Below, piece after piece: positions 20,737-29,523 of a stretch of DNA of 64,000 nt (within the stretch, counting starts at the first letter, position 1; each line of letters begins with the position of its first letter). The translations under genes and the position numbers were made by a program. The stretch comes from SZUA-448 sp045627185 (GTDB lineage: Bacteria; Bacillota; Clostridia; Lachnospirales; Lachnospiraceae), in contig JAZQNE010000098.1 of assembly GCA_045627185.1 (NCBI GenBank), forward strand, positions 1-64,000, read 5' to 3'. Below the pieces are notes generated by a model. That model saw nothing but the letters and a program-made list of their open reading frames with translations, was not told the DNA's origin and made no database searches.

Positions 20737-20766
20737 ACGGAGCAGCCAGGCGGTTGCTCCGTTTTT
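20737..20766 (+). terminator. Intrinsic terminator of rpsF-ssb-rpsR
   Basis: Stem ACGGAGCA/TGCTCCGT (20737-20744 with 20754-20761) followed by TTTTT, 16 bases after the rpsR stop codon. Confidence 0.9.
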
Positions 20767-20814
20767 GCGTTCTGAGTACTCTTTCCGCTTGCGTTATGCA
20801 GGACCTTTGTTTGA

Positions 20815-20843
20815 TTGATTTTTCGGAGGCGATATGGTATAAT
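20815..20843 (+). promoter_or_regulatory. Promoter for gdpP-rplI-dnaB
   Basis: TTGATT (20815-20820) and perfect TATAAT (20838-20843), 17-base spacer, about 50 bases before the gdpP start. Confidence 0.75.
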
Positions 20844-20895
20844 CGTTCAAAATTGAGATAATTTTCGAATTTTTACCGAATTGGAGTTTGATAAT

Positions 20896-22959
20896 ATGGG
20901 TAAACGAAAAATCAAAGTCAAGGGAATACTTAGTCTGTACACGCTTTGGCCGGTGATTCTGGGAGCATTTCTGCTGCTTATGCTTGCCGTAATCTTTGCG
21001 GTAGACTCGGGTGCCGGTATTGTTGCAGCCGTATTCGTGGGAATATATTGTATTTTTGTTGCGATTGTGTTCGTTCTGCAAAGACCGAAAATTCTGTCGG
21101 GACTTGTTAATTTTGCAACAGAATACAACAGACTTCAGCGCAATCTTTCCAAGGAAATGAAGGTTCCGTACGCCGTTCTTGACGTAGAAGGACATGTCCT
21201 TTGGATGAATGACGAGTTTGAGCTTGTTTCCGGTGCAGAACGTGCATCAAGGCAGGCTGTTACACATCTTTTTGACGGTATTGATATAGGTGTCCTTCCC
21301 GCTGCTGAGCAGGATACAAGCCTTCACATTGTTCACAGGGAAAGAAACTATCTTGTTGAATTCCGCCGCATTTCTGCTACGGATTCAAAGGATGATATCT
21401 ACTGGAAATATGAAGAAGGTCAGGGAGACGGAGATACAACCGGTGACCTCATCAGCATGTACATGTTTGATGAAACCGAAACAACAAAACTCCGCAAGGA
21501 ACTGTCAGACCACCGTGTTGTTGTAGGCCTTATCTACATTGATAATTATGAAGAAGTTCTTGAAAGCATAGATGAAGTCCGCCGTTCACTGCTCACGGCA
21601 CTTGTTGACCGTAAGATTTCCAAGACTATGCAGTCGGTTGACGCTGTTGTAAAGAAACTTGAAAAGGACAAGTATCTTTGCATATTCCCGAACAAATATC
21701 TGCCTCAGCTCCGTCAGAACCGCTTCCCGGTGCTTGATGAAGTCCGTACGGTAAACGTTGGTAATGACCTTCCTGTTACAATCAGTATCGGTATCAGCGC
21801 AGAAACAGAGAGCTTTGTAAAGGCTTATGACCAGGCACGTGCAGCAATTGACCTGGCTCTTGGCCGTGGTGGTGACCAGGTTGTGCTCCGTGAAGATGAA
21901 AACAATTTCTTCTACGGTGGAAAGAGCATGTCCGTTGAGAAAAACACCCGTGTTAAAGCCCGTGTTAAAGCGCATGCGCTCCGCGAACTTATTGAAGGCA
22001 AGGATGAAGTCCTTGTCATGGGTCATTCTATCGGAGATGTTGACTCCTTTGGCGCAGCAATCGGTGTTTACCGTATTGCAAAATCACTTGAAACAAAGGC
22101 GCACATTGTTATTAATGCCGTAACCACACCGCTCCGCCCGCTCATGAACCGTTTCCTGAATAATGCTGAATATGAAGAAGACCTTTTCATGAACAGTGAG
22201 GAAGCAAAGGAAGCAATCGGGCGTGACACGCTGCTTGTTCTTGTTGATGTTAACAGGGCAAGTTATTCCGAATGTCCGGAGCTTATTGATCTGGCCGAAA
22301 GTGTTGTTATTATCGACCATCACCGAATGACTGAGGAAATTCCGGACAAAGCCGTTCTTTCCTACATTGAGCCCTATGCTTCATCTGCCTGCGAAATGGT
22401 TGCTGAAATTCTTCAGTACACAGGTGACGGTGTGAAAATCAAGCAGACAGAAGCTGATGCAATGTATGCCGGAATGATGATTGATACAAGCAACTTCCTG
22501 ACAAAGACCGGTGTCCGCACTTTTGAAGCCGCAGCTTTCCTGCGCAGAAACGGTGCAGATGTTACCCGTATCAGAAAAATGTTCCGTACCGAAATGGAAG
22601 AATACAAAATCCGTGCGGCAGCAGTTGCCAATGCCGAAGTATTCTGCGATTTCTTTGCTTTTGCAACCCTTGACAAGCCTGATGTTGAAAGCCCTACAAT
22701 CGTGGCCGCACAGGTTGCCAATGACCTTATGGACATCGCCAATATCAAGGCATCGTTCGTATTTACCGAGTATAATGAAAAAGTGTACATCAGTGCACGT
22801 TCAATTGATGAATATAATGTCCAGGTTCTTATGGAGAGACTTGGCGGCGGCGGACACATGAGTGCAGCCGGCGCTCAGCTTTCCGACTGTTCAACACAGG
22901 AAGCTGTTGACAAGGTTAAGGACATTCTTAAAGATATACAGAAAGAAGGAGAAGCATAA
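20896..22959 (+). CDS. gdpP: c-di-AMP phosphodiesterase GdpP-type (DHH family)
   Basis: A 687-residue membrane-bound phosphodiesterase that degrades cyclic di-AMP, a messenger controlling potassium, osmotic balance and cell wall homeostasis. It has two N-terminal membrane spans, a PAS-like domain, a degenerate GGDEF domain, then the catalytic DHH domain with GHSIGDVD (residues 376-383) and IDHH (473-476), and the DHHA1 motif GGGGHMSAAG near the C-terminus. The ATG at 20896 is preceded by GGAG at a nine-base gap; an upstream TTG in frame is not used. The rplI ATG follows directly after its stop codon. Confidence 0.95.
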   Translation: MGKRKIKVKGILSLYTLWPVILGAFLLLMLAVIFAVDSGAGIVAAVFVGIYCIFVAIVFVLQRPKILSGLVNFATEYNRLQRNLSKEMKVPYAVLDVEGHVLWMNDEFELVSGAERASRQAVTHLFDGIDIGVLPAAEQDTSLHIVHRERNYLVEFRRISATDSKDDIYWKYEEGQGDGDTTGDLISMYMFDETETTKLRKELSDHRVVVGLIYIDNYEEVLESIDEVRRSLLTALVDRKISKTMQSVDAVVKKLEKDKYLCIFPNKYLPQLRQNRFPVLDEVRTVNVGNDLPVTISIGISAETESFVKAYDQARAAIDLALGRGGDQVVLREDENNFFYGGKSMSVEKNTRVKARVKAHALRELIEGKDEVLVMGHSIGDVDSFGAAIGVYRIAKSLETKAHIVINAVTTPLRPLMNRFLNNAEYEEDLFMNSEEAKEAIGRDTLLVLVDVNRASYSECPELIDLAESVVIIDHHRMTEEIPDKAVLSYIEPYASSACEMVAEILQYTGDGVKIKQTEADAMYAGMMIDTSNFLTKTGVRTFEAAAFLRRNGADVTRIRKMFRTEMEEYKIRAAAVANAEVFCDFFAFATLDKPDVESPTIVAAQVANDLMDIANIKASFVFTEYNEKVYISARSIDEYNVQVLMERLGGGGHMSAAGAQLSDCSTQEAVDKVKDILKDIQKEGEA

Positions 22960-23406
22960 ATGGAAGTTATTCTTTTACAGGACGTTAAGAGTCTTGGAAA
23001 AAAAGGAGACATCGTTAAGGTTAACGATGGATATGCAAAGAACTTTATTTTCCCCAAGAAGCTTGGGGTTGAAGCCAGCTCAAAAAACAGACAGGAACTT
23101 GAAAATCAAAAGGCAGCAGAGGCTGAGCGCCAGCGTCAGATTCTTGAAGATGCAAAAGCTTTCGGAGCAGAACTTGAAAAGCTGTCCGTTGTAGTAAAAA
23201 TCAAAGTTGGCGAGGGCGGCCGTACATTCGGTTCAATTTCCACAAAGGAAATCTCAGAAGCCATTAAAAAACAGTTTGGCAAGGATGTTGACAAGAAAAA
23301 ACTTGTTCTTTCGGAAGCTATCAAGAACGTAGGAACCTACAATGTTCCCGTTAAGCTTCATCCTCAGGTAACAGTTGAATTAAAAGTTAAAGTAGAAGGC
23401 GAGTAA
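22960..23406 (+). CDS. rplI: 50S ribosomal protein L9
   Basis: A 148-residue large-subunit protein. The N-terminal domain MEVILLQDVKSLGKKGDIV and DGYAKNFIFPKKLG is the L9 signature, joined by a long helix (about 41-75) to the C-terminal domain with GRTFGSISTKEI. Its start codon abuts the gdpP stop codon, with AAGGAGAAG upstream inside gdpP, and dnaB begins five bases after it. The order gdpP-rplI-dnaB is standard in Bacillota. Confidence 0.97.
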   Translation: MEVILLQDVKSLGKKGDIVKVNDGYAKNFIFPKKLGVEASSKNRQELENQKAAEAERQRQILEDAKAFGAELEKLSVVVKIKVGEGGRTFGSISTKEISEAIKKQFGKDVDKKKLVLSEAIKNVGTYNVPVKLHPQVTVELKVKVEGE

Positions 23407-23410
23407 AGTC

Positions 23411-24739
23411 ATGGACGAGGCTTTTATCAAAAAGATTCCACCCCACAGCGAGGACGCTGAGCAGGCGGTTATCGGTTCAATGTTAATAGATAAAGAAGCA
23501 ATTTCGACTGCCATGGAGTACCTCACAAAAGAGGATTTCTATGAGAACAGATACGGAATTCTTTTTGATGCAATCACCTCGCTGTTTAATGAGGGAAAAC
23601 CTGCGGAGCTTGTTCTTTTGCAGGAAAAACTTAAGCAGATGAATGCAGCACCGGAACTTTATGACCTGAAATTTATCAGTGCCATTATTGATGCTGTGCC
23701 CACATCCGCAAACATCAGATATTTTGCTGAAATTGTGCAGGACAAGGCTCTTTCGCGCAATATGATCAAGACCTGCGAAAACATTGCAAATACCTGTTAT
23801 CTTGATAAAGAAAAAACAGAAGATGTTATGAGTGAGGCTGAAAAGCAGATTTTCAACATCTCGCAGGCCCGCCAGACATCTGATTTTGTTTCAATCAGGG
23901 ACGTTGTTGTAGAAAGTATCAAGCAGATTCAGGCTGCATCCGGTTCAAAAGGCGGTGTAACCGGTATTGCGACAGGTTTTTATGACCTTGATTACAAAAC
24001 AGCCGGAATGCATCCTTCGGACCTGATTCTGATTGCTGCACGTCCTTCCATGGGAAAAACAGCTTTCGTACTGAATATTGCTGAGCATGCGGCAGTTCAT
24101 CTTGGAGTAACAACTGTTGTTTTCAGTTTGGAAATGTCAAAGGTTCAGATGGCAAACCGTGTGCTTGCCATGAATTCATCGGTAGACGCACAGTCAATCC
24201 GAACCGGTCATCTTACAGACAGTGACTGGTCAAGACTTATTGAAAGTGCGCGTGTTATTGGTGAATCTCCGCTGATTATTGATGATACACCCGGTATCAC
24301 CATTAACGAACTCCGTTCAAAGTGCCGTAAATACAAGCTTGAGAAGAATCTTGGCCTTATTATAATTGACTACCTGCAGCTCATGTCAGCCGGTAAAAAG
24401 GTTGAGAGCCGTCAGCAGGAAGTTTCTGAAATTTCCCGTGCACTCAAAGCTCTTGCAAGAGAACTGAACTGCCCTGTTATTGCATGTTCACAGCTTTCAC
24501 GTTCCGTTGAGTCGCGTGATGACAAGCGCCCCATGCTTTCCGATCTTCGTGAGTCAGGTGCGATTGAGCAGGATGCCGATGTTGTAATGTTTATTTATCG
24601 TGATGAATATTATCATAAGGATTCTGACAGAAAAGGAATTGCAGAAATTATCATCAGTAAACAGCGTAACGGCCCCACAGGAACCGTTGAACTGAAGTCA
24701 CAGCTTGAATATACAAGATTCAAGAATCTTCAGACCTGA
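23411..24739 (+). CDS. dnaB: Replicative DNA helicase
   Basis: A 442-residue hexameric helicase that unwinds DNA ahead of the replication fork. The N-terminal domain begins IPPHSEDAEQAVIGSMLID. The RecA-like ATPase has Walker A in RPSMGKTAF (about 211-219), Walker B LIIIDYLQLM, and the DnaB motif EISRALKALARELNCPVI with SQLSRSVE. Length is normal and no intein is present. The start ATG is four bases after rplI, so translation is probably coupled. Confidence 0.97.
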   Translation: MDEAFIKKIPPHSEDAEQAVIGSMLIDKEAISTAMEYLTKEDFYENRYGILFDAITSLFNEGKPAELVLLQEKLKQMNAAPELYDLKFISAIIDAVPTSANIRYFAEIVQDKALSRNMIKTCENIANTCYLDKEKTEDVMSEAEKQIFNISQARQTSDFVSIRDVVVESIKQIQAASGSKGGVTGIATGFYDLDYKTAGMHPSDLILIAARPSMGKTAFVLNIAEHAAVHLGVTTVVFSLEMSKVQMANRVLAMNSSVDAQSIRTGHLTDSDWSRLIESARVIGESPLIIDDTPGITINELRSKCRKYKLEKNLGLIIIDYLQLMSAGKKVESRQQEVSEISRALKALARELNCPVIACSQLSRSVESRDDKRPMLSDLRESGAIEQDADVVMFIYRDEYYHKDSDRKGIAEIIISKQRNGPTGTVELKSQLEYTRFKNLQT

Positions 24740-24814
24740 TACGGACCGGCCCCACAGAAACCGCAGAACCGGGGAAATCCCGGTCTATTCGGAAAAATTT
24801 CGGTTTATCCGGAA

Positions 24815-24856
24815 AATAAGAAAAAAAGAAAACGGTTCTCCGTACGGGGAACCGTT
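24815..24856 (-). terminator. Intrinsic terminator of the ferredoxin gene
   Basis: Stem AACGGTTC/GAACCGTT (24831-24838 with 24849-24856). On the minus strand it is followed by a long T-rich tract (24830-24815), 21 bases after the ferredoxin stop codon. It may also halt dnaB transcripts coming the other way, although the plus-strand U-tract is poor. Confidence 0.8.
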
Positions 24857-24877
24857 CCTTATAGGTGTCAGTCGTAA

Positions 24878-25048
24878 TTATGCCTCTTCAATAGAACCTG
24901 TAGGGCAGTTTGCAGCGCAAGCACCGCACTCAAGACAAACATCAGGGTTGATCTCGTAATGCTGCTCACCTTCGGAGATTGCACCTGCAGGACACTCTGC
25001 TGCGCAAGCACCACAGCTAACACAACCGTCATTAATCTTATATGCCAT
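24878..25048 (-). CDS. 2[4Fe-4S] ferredoxin
   Basis: A 56-residue bacterial-type ferredoxin, a low-potential electron carrier in fermentative metabolism. Two classical CxxCxxCxxxCP clusters are complete: C9-C12-C15-C19 and C38-C41-C44-C48. The protein reads MAYKINDGCVSCGACAAECP at its N-terminus and ends GSIEEA. The ATG at 25048 follows AAGGAGGTA with a good gap. It is monocistronic, with its own promoter and terminator, between convergent dnaB and divergent cca. Confidence 0.95.
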   Translation of the reverse strand: MAYKINDGCVSCGACAAECPAGAISEGEQHYEINPDVCLECGACAANCPTGSIEEA

Positions 25049-25080
25049 TTCACATGTACCTCCTTATTAAGACTAGGCAC

Positions 25081-25109
25081 ATTGTACAGTATTTTTTTTC
25101 AGATTACAA
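25081..25109 (-). promoter_or_regulatory. Promoter of the ferredoxin gene
   Basis: TTGTAA (25109-25104) and TACAAT (25086-25081) on the minus strand with a 17-base A-rich spacer, 33 bases before the ATG. Confidence 0.7.
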
Positions 25110-25190
25110 GTAAATTTTTTATGAAGGTATAAATTGTTTGTTTCAAACTGCATAAAATTGTTGCAGATTTTACCGTAAATGAGGTGTTTT

Positions 25191-26486
25191 ATGTTCCAAA
25201 ACATTCCCGAAAAAGTTGAATATATTCTGGGTCAGCTTCAGGCGGCCGGGTTTGAAGCCTATGCCGTAGGAGGGTGTGTTCGCGATACGCTTCTTTCAAA
25301 GGAGCCGAAAGACTGGGACATCACAACATCTGCCGAACCTGAGGAAACAAAAGCTCTTTTCAGACGTACGGTCGACACGGGAATCAAGCATGGCACAATC
25401 ACTGTAATGCTTGGCGATGAAGGCTTTGAAGTAACCACATACCGCCTTGACGGGGAATATGAAGACTCCCGCCATCCGAAAACCGTTACCTTTACAAAAT
25501 GTCTTTCTGAAGACCTTCTGCGCCGTGATTTCACCATAAATGCCATGGCCTACAATCCCAAGGATGGCCTTGTTGACCTGTTTGACGGGCAGAAAGACCT
25601 GCAAAACAAGCTTATCCGCTGTGTGGGGAATCCGTATGAGCGTTTTTCCGAGGATGCCCTCAGAATCCTGCGTTCGTTCAGATTTTCCGCACGTCTTGGT
25701 TTTGAAATTGAGCCCGAAACAGAGAAGGCCGCAAAGGAGCTTGCACATACACTTACAAAAATCAGCGCCGAAAGAATACGTGAGGAGCTTTCAAAGCTTC
25801 TGATTTCACCGCGCCCCGAAAAGTTTTCAAAGCTTGAAAAAATGGGCATTCTAAAGGTGATTCTGCCTGAAATTGACGGCGTGTTTAAGAAGAGCAAAAG
25901 GACTGATTCCATTCTTCTTGGAATTGCAAAAAGCCTTGAAAACGCTGATTTTAATGAGCATGACGCAATTGCTTTTGCCTGGGGCGTTGTTATTTCTGCA
26001 ACGGTCAAAACTGATATTCCGACGGAAAGAAAAGCGTTTGCGTCTAAAATAATGCATGACCTGAAGTTTGACAACGATACCATCCGCCTGACATCAAGTC
26101 TTGTCGAACACAGCATTGCCGAACTTCCGGACAGTGAAGAAAAGGTCAGAAAATATATCAGCACAATGTCACGTCGCCTTTATGATATGTGGCTGCTGTT
26201 TCTTGACGGGGACAGATTCTATGACAGGAAAAAGCCCGGAAAGAAGAAGCTTGAGAAACTTTACGCCCTGAGCCGGGAGGTTTATGAGAGCGGCTGCTGT
26301 CTGTCCTTAAAGGAACTTGCGGTAAGCGGAAAGGACCTTCTTGATGCAGGCTTTCCTTCGGGAACAGGAATTGGCGCATGTCTTGATTATCTTCTTGACA
26401 GAGTGCTTGAAAAGCCCGAAAATAATAATAAAGAAATGTTACTGAAACTTGCAGGGGAGTTTTTTGAATCATGCGAAACAGTCTGA
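25191..26486 (+). CDS. cca: CCA tRNA nucleotidyltransferase / poly(A) polymerase family
   Basis: A 431-residue class II nucleotidyltransferase, most likely adding or repairing the CCA end of tRNAs. The head has AYAVGGCVRDTLL (residues 23-35) and the metal-binding DWD (41-43), then RRDFTINAMAY and the neck motif EDALRILRSFRFSARLGFEI. An HD domain is not evident in the C-terminal part. The ATG at 25191 follows GAGG; an earlier in-frame ATG lies upstream of that site. The next gene starts within its last 16 bases. Distinguishing CCA-adding from A-adding or poly(A) forms is not possible from motifs alone. Confidence 0.9.
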   Translation: MFQNIPEKVEYILGQLQAAGFEAYAVGGCVRDTLLSKEPKDWDITTSAEPEETKALFRRTVDTGIKHGTITVMLGDEGFEVTTYRLDGEYEDSRHPKTVTFTKCLSEDLLRRDFTINAMAYNPKDGLVDLFDGQKDLQNKLIRCVGNPYERFSEDALRILRSFRFSARLGFEIEPETEKAAKELAHTLTKISAERIREELSKLLISPRPEKFSKLEKMGILKVILPEIDGVFKKSKRTDSILLGIAKSLENADFNEHDAIAFAWGVVISATVKTDIPTERKAFASKIMHDLKFDNDTIRLTSSLVEHSIAELPDSEEKVRKYISTMSRRLYDMWLLFLDGDRFYDRKKPGKKKLEKLYALSREVYESGCCLSLKELAVSGKDLLDAGFPSGTGIGACLDYLLDRVLEKPENNNKEMLLKLAGEFFESCETV

Positions 26487-27976
26487 AAACAACTAAATTA
26501 ACGGGCATTATGGTGCTGGTTATCGGCGTACTGATAATCGGTGCCGTTGTTTTTGCGACTGCAGGCGAATGGAGCAAGCCGGGCGGCCTGACAATTACGG
26601 GAACGCCTACGCCCACCTCAACTCCGACTGCAACACCTGTCCCTGTAAACGGTGATACCACAAAGGATATCATAATCCTTTCGGTTGATACGGAAGCATC
26701 GGTAATTCGCGGCTTTAACGCTGAGGATGATGAATATCTTGACCTGACCTTCAGCGGTTCCACGGATATCAGAAGCAAATTCGGACAGGTAATATCCGCA
26801 CGCGTGCTGGAACGCGGAATCATTGCTGAGGCATCCTTTAATAAAGCTGACAATCAGCTGCGCCATCTCTATATTTCCAATGATTCATGGAAATATGAAA
26901 AACCGCTCAGCTGGAAGACAGACATGAACAGCGGTCTGATGCGCATTGGCGACCTGAATTACCGTATTTTCGAAGACGTTCCTACCTATGCTGATGACGG
27001 TGATTATGACCTGAATCAGCTCTCCGGAATGGATGTAATCAATGTAATCGGCAAGGGCACATATGTTTTCGGAATTGAGCTTGTATCCGGTCACGGCACG
27101 CTTTATGCAATGAATGAACGTGATTTTATTGGCGGAAGCCTTTTTGTTAACGATGTTTACGCCGGCCAGATTACAGAAGGTTTCAGACTGTCAATCCGCG
27201 AAGGCGAATATGAAATTTCATTCAGCTGCGGTGAACTGAACGGAAAACAGGGCATCGTTATGAAACGTAACGGTATAGCTGTTGTTGACATGGGGCCTTT
27301 TGTTGAGAAAAAACAGGATTTTGGCATTATAGATTTCATGATTGCACCCGCAAATGCCGATCTTTTTGTGGACAGCAAGTTCTATTCAAAGCACACGGGC
27401 GTCAAGCTTGCGTACGGGCAGCATGTTGTTGAAGTTTCGCTTCAGGGCTATTCAACCTGGACCGGAATTATCAATGTTGAGAAAGAGCAGCAGGATTTTG
27501 TTGTTGAACTGGTTGAGCGTTTTGTTGCAACACCTACGCCAACGGCTGTTCCGTTCTTTGAACTGCCTACGCCCACACCTGTACCCGGTGAACCGGAACC
27601 GACGGAAACACCTACACCTACGCCGTCTCCCTCACCTACCCCGACCGTAACTCCTACACCTGACCCGGATGTGACACCATCACCTACACCTACTCAGGAC
27701 CCGGATGCAACGCCCACGCCTACTCCGGACCCGAATGAGGAAAAGCCTACATCCGTTGACACCGTAATTGTCTGGTATCCGAACTCGGTTATCACGCTTG
27801 ATAATGTTTATGCCGGAATGACGAACGATGCGGGCGAACTGCCGCTGACACTGTCGTTTGGCAAGCATATCATAGGCTGTACAAGGCTGACACTTGAGTC
27901 GGTATCCGTTCCGAAAAATTATACCTTCGATGTTAACGAAAATACGCCTGCGCGCGTGAAATTCCCTACGCCTTAA
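26471..27976 (+). CDS. Membrane-anchored PEGA-domain surface protein
   Basis: A 501-residue protein with an N-terminal membrane anchor (GIMVLVIGVLIIGAVVFATA), a Thr/Pro linker, a beta-rich domain, and a PEGA-like repeat region around ANADLFVDSKFYSKHTGVKLAYGQH and the following VEVSLQGYSTW. A long (TP)n/PTPTP linker (about 353-423) follows, then a second PEGA-like unit with VYAGMTNDAGELPLTL near the C-terminus. PEGA domains occur in cell-surface and wall-associated proteins; the function here is unknown. It overlaps cca by 16 bases, with AGGGGAG upstream of its ATG. No sorting signal is visible. Confidence 0.75.
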   Translation: MRNSLKTTKLTGIMVLVIGVLIIGAVVFATAGEWSKPGGLTITGTPTPTSTPTATPVPVNGDTTKDIIILSVDTEASVIRGFNAEDDEYLDLTFSGSTDIRSKFGQVISARVLERGIIAEASFNKADNQLRHLYISNDSWKYEKPLSWKTDMNSGLMRIGDLNYRIFEDVPTYADDGDYDLNQLSGMDVINVIGKGTYVFGIELVSGHGTLYAMNERDFIGGSLFVNDVYAGQITEGFRLSIREGEYEISFSCGELNGKQGIVMKRNGIAVVDMGPFVEKKQDFGIIDFMIAPANADLFVDSKFYSKHTGVKLAYGQHVVEVSLQGYSTWTGIINVEKEQQDFVVELVERFVATPTPTAVPFFELPTPTPVPGEPEPTETPTPTPSPSPTPTVTPTPDPDVTPSPTPTQDPDATPTPTPDPNEEKPTSVDTVIVWYPNSVITLDNVYAGMTNDAGELPLTLSFGKHIIGCTRLTLESVSVPKNYTFDVNENTPARVKFPTP

Positions 27977-27988
27977 GGCTTTCGGCCT

Positions 27989-28027
27989 ACGGGTGTGAAT
28001 CCCGGTAATTCAATTCCGCACGCCCGT
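27989..28027 (+). other. Hairpin without U-tract after the PEGA gene
   Basis: ACGGGTGTG (27989-27997) pairs with CACGCCCGT (28019-28027), nine pairs with one G-U. The loop is 21 bases and no T-run follows. It may act as a 3' end or stabiliser of the cca-PEGA transcript, or be unrelated. Confidence 0.4.
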
Positions 28028-28084
28028 TGGAGGAGTAGAGTTTACAAATTCATTTTACGGTTTACATTCCTAAAAAGAAGACAC

Positions 28085-28113
28085 TTGACGGATTAAAAAA
28101 ATTAATATATATT
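28085..28113 (+). promoter_or_regulatory. Promoter of the DUF1858 gene
   Basis: TTGACG (28085-28090) and TATATT (28108-28113), 17-base spacer, about 90 bases before the ATG. Confidence 0.7.
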
Positions 28114-28202
28114 GTTCTGCGAAATAAAAAAACAGGTCGAAGCTTTTAGAAAACGTGCCGGCGGCATGTTTTGGCAGGAACCTGCAGTAAGGAGATAAAA
28201 TT

Positions 28203-28394
28203 ATGATTACTAAAGATATGACAATCGGTGAAATCCTTCGTGTTAGCCAGGAGGTTGTTCCTGTTCTTCTTGATGCAGGAATACACTGCCTCGGATGCCC
28301 TTCAGCTCAGGCAGAAAGCCTTGAGGATGCCTGCCTTGTGCACGGTATTGATGCAGACAAGCTTGTAGAGCAGCTCAATAAGGTGGTTCAGTAA
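28203..28394 (+). CDS. DUF1858 domain protein
   Basis: A 63-residue protein consisting of one DUF1858 domain. It opens MITKDMTIGEILRVSQEVVPVLLDAGI (first part) and contains the CxxCP motif CLGCP at about 29-33, as seen in short proteins often linked to hybrid-cluster or disulfide redox proteins. AAGGAGATAAAATT precedes the ATG. It is a single-gene unit with a promoter and a strong terminator. A redox or ligand-binding role is inferred from the paired cysteines; nothing more specific can be said. Confidence 0.85.
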   Translation: MITKDMTIGEILRVSQEVVPVLLDAGIHCLGCPSAQAESLEDACLVHGIDADKLVEQLNKVVQ

Positions 28395-28412
28395 GGCATA
28401 AAAATTGATATC

Positions 28413-28447
28413 AAAAAAGCTCAGATTTTGTTTCTGAGCTTTTTTTT
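28413..28447 (+). terminator. Terminator of the DUF1858 gene
   Basis: AAAAAAGCTCAGA / TCTGAGCTTTTTT around a seven-base loop, with eight or more Ts, 18 bases after the stop codon. Confidence 0.92.
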
Positions 28448-28457
28448 GAGAAATCGA

Positions 28458-28492
28458 CAAAAAAATGGTGTAACCTCAGGCGGTTACACCAT
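28458..28492 (-). terminator. Terminator of mecA
   Basis: Perfect stem ATGGTGTAACC / GGTTACACCAT (28465-28475 with 28482-28492) followed on the minus strand by a T7 run, 14 bases past the mecA stop. Confidence 0.92.
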
Positions 28493-28506
28493 TTCGTGTT
28501 TTAAAA

Positions 28507-29277
28507 TCAGTTCAACTTTGCCAGATACTTCAGTGCTTCATCTGCAAGAACAAGTTTGAAATGTTCTTCAAAATAAGCCATGGTGCCGTAGGATGTGCGG
28601 GCGGGCTCACCATATTCCGAAACGATGTTGCAGACCTTATTGAACTCTGCGGGAGTATGGTCTGACATCTGGAGTACCAGGTAATAGTAGCCGGATTTAG
28701 GGTCCTTGTACAAAGAATTTCTACCTTTGTAGAAAGGAATCAGAATAACAGAAAGTTTGCGGAGAACCGTCATATTGTCAAAGGCATAAATGCGTGCCAT
28801 GGAGGACTGTGCCTTTGCTAATTCTTCGGGGCTTACGGGCGCTTCGGGTGCGGGTTCGCCGGCTTCTTCAGCTTTTGCTTTTGATACCTCACCAATCTTA
28901 CTTAACAGCTTTTCAAGATGCTCGAAGCAGTTGATGATTTCGTCAGCGTATGCGGGATTTGGCGCAACCGGAGCGGAATCACCGTTACTGTCCGGTGTGA
29001 AATTTGAGAAGCGGGCATCAAGCTCTTCCGGGTCTTCAACCTTTGTAACAAGAAGAACAAGGCCTTCTGCAGACAAAGGAATGGCCTCAATCATAAGCGG
29101 AACTTCATCTGCTTCAAAGCCTACTTCCTTGCTTGCACGCTGAATGAGCTCCTGGAAAAGGGCGCGTGCCTTGTCAGAGCCGTATGCAAGCTCGCTTATG
29201 CGGAGCTGTCTGGATGCCAGATCTTCGCGGCTAAGCGTAAACCTTATTTGATTTTCATTGATTTTTTCTATCTTCAA
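28507..29277 (-). CDS. mecA: Adaptor protein MecA
   Basis: A 256-residue adaptor that delivers substrates to the ClpC ATPase for degradation by ClpCP. The N-terminus KIEKINENQIRFTLSREDLA and LRISELAYGSDKARALFQ are diagnostic. An acidic Ala/Pro-rich linker separates this from the C-terminal Clp-binding domain (ARIYAFDNMTVLRKL to the end). The start is decided by the ribosome binding site: AAGGAG is followed nine bases later by TTG at 29277, giving the canonical MKIEKINENQ; the TTG at 29286 lies against the binding site. So this gene uses a UUG start. It is monocistronic. Confidence 0.92.
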   Translation of the reverse strand: MKIEKINENQIRFTLSREDLASRQLRISELAYGSDKARALFQELIQRASKEVGFEADEVPLMIEAIPLSAEGLVLLVTKVEDPEELDARFSNFTPDSNGDSAPVAPNPAYADEIINCFEHLEKLLSKIGEVSKAKAEEAGEPAPEAPVSPEELAKAQSSMARIYAFDNMTVLRKLSVILIPFYKGRNSLYKDPKSGYYYLVLQMSDHTPAEFNKVCNIVSEYGEPARTSYGTMAYFEEHFKLVLADEALKYLAKLN

Positions 29278-29373
29278 GTATATCAACTCCTTATTTTGCC
29301 CGAGTTTTCAGGGCGTTTCAAACGAAACCGAGTAGCCAAAATGTAAATATATGTATCCACCATCTGTATGGTT

Positions 29374-29401
29374 AGTATATCATATTTGAAAACAAAGTCA
29401 A
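29374..29401 (-). promoter_or_regulatory. Promoter of mecA
   Basis: TTGACT (29401-29396) and TATACT (29379-29374), 16-base spacer on the minus strand; a leader of about 90 bases precedes the UUG start. Confidence 0.65.
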
Positions 29402-29462
29402 GTACGGCAAAAATCAACAAAAAATCAACCCCTTAATCAGCATTTTGCCGATGGAAAATTTG

Positions 29463-29491
29463 TTGAAATATTGACAAATATATACTATAAT
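29463..29491 (+). promoter_or_regulatory. Promoter of the kinase/ParA-like gene
   Basis: TTGAAA (29463-29468) and perfect TATAAT (29486-29491), spacer 17 bases. The mRNA leader would be about 26 bases. Confidence 0.75.
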
Positions 29492-29523
29492 TTACTCACA
29501 GACACAGTTACGGAGTTAAAAAA

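Noticed and set aside
24868..25080. A 70-residue minus-strand ORF overlapping the ferredoxin.
   Set aside because: It is frame-shifted relative to the real 56-residue ferredoxin, which has all eight cluster cysteines and the ribosome site.
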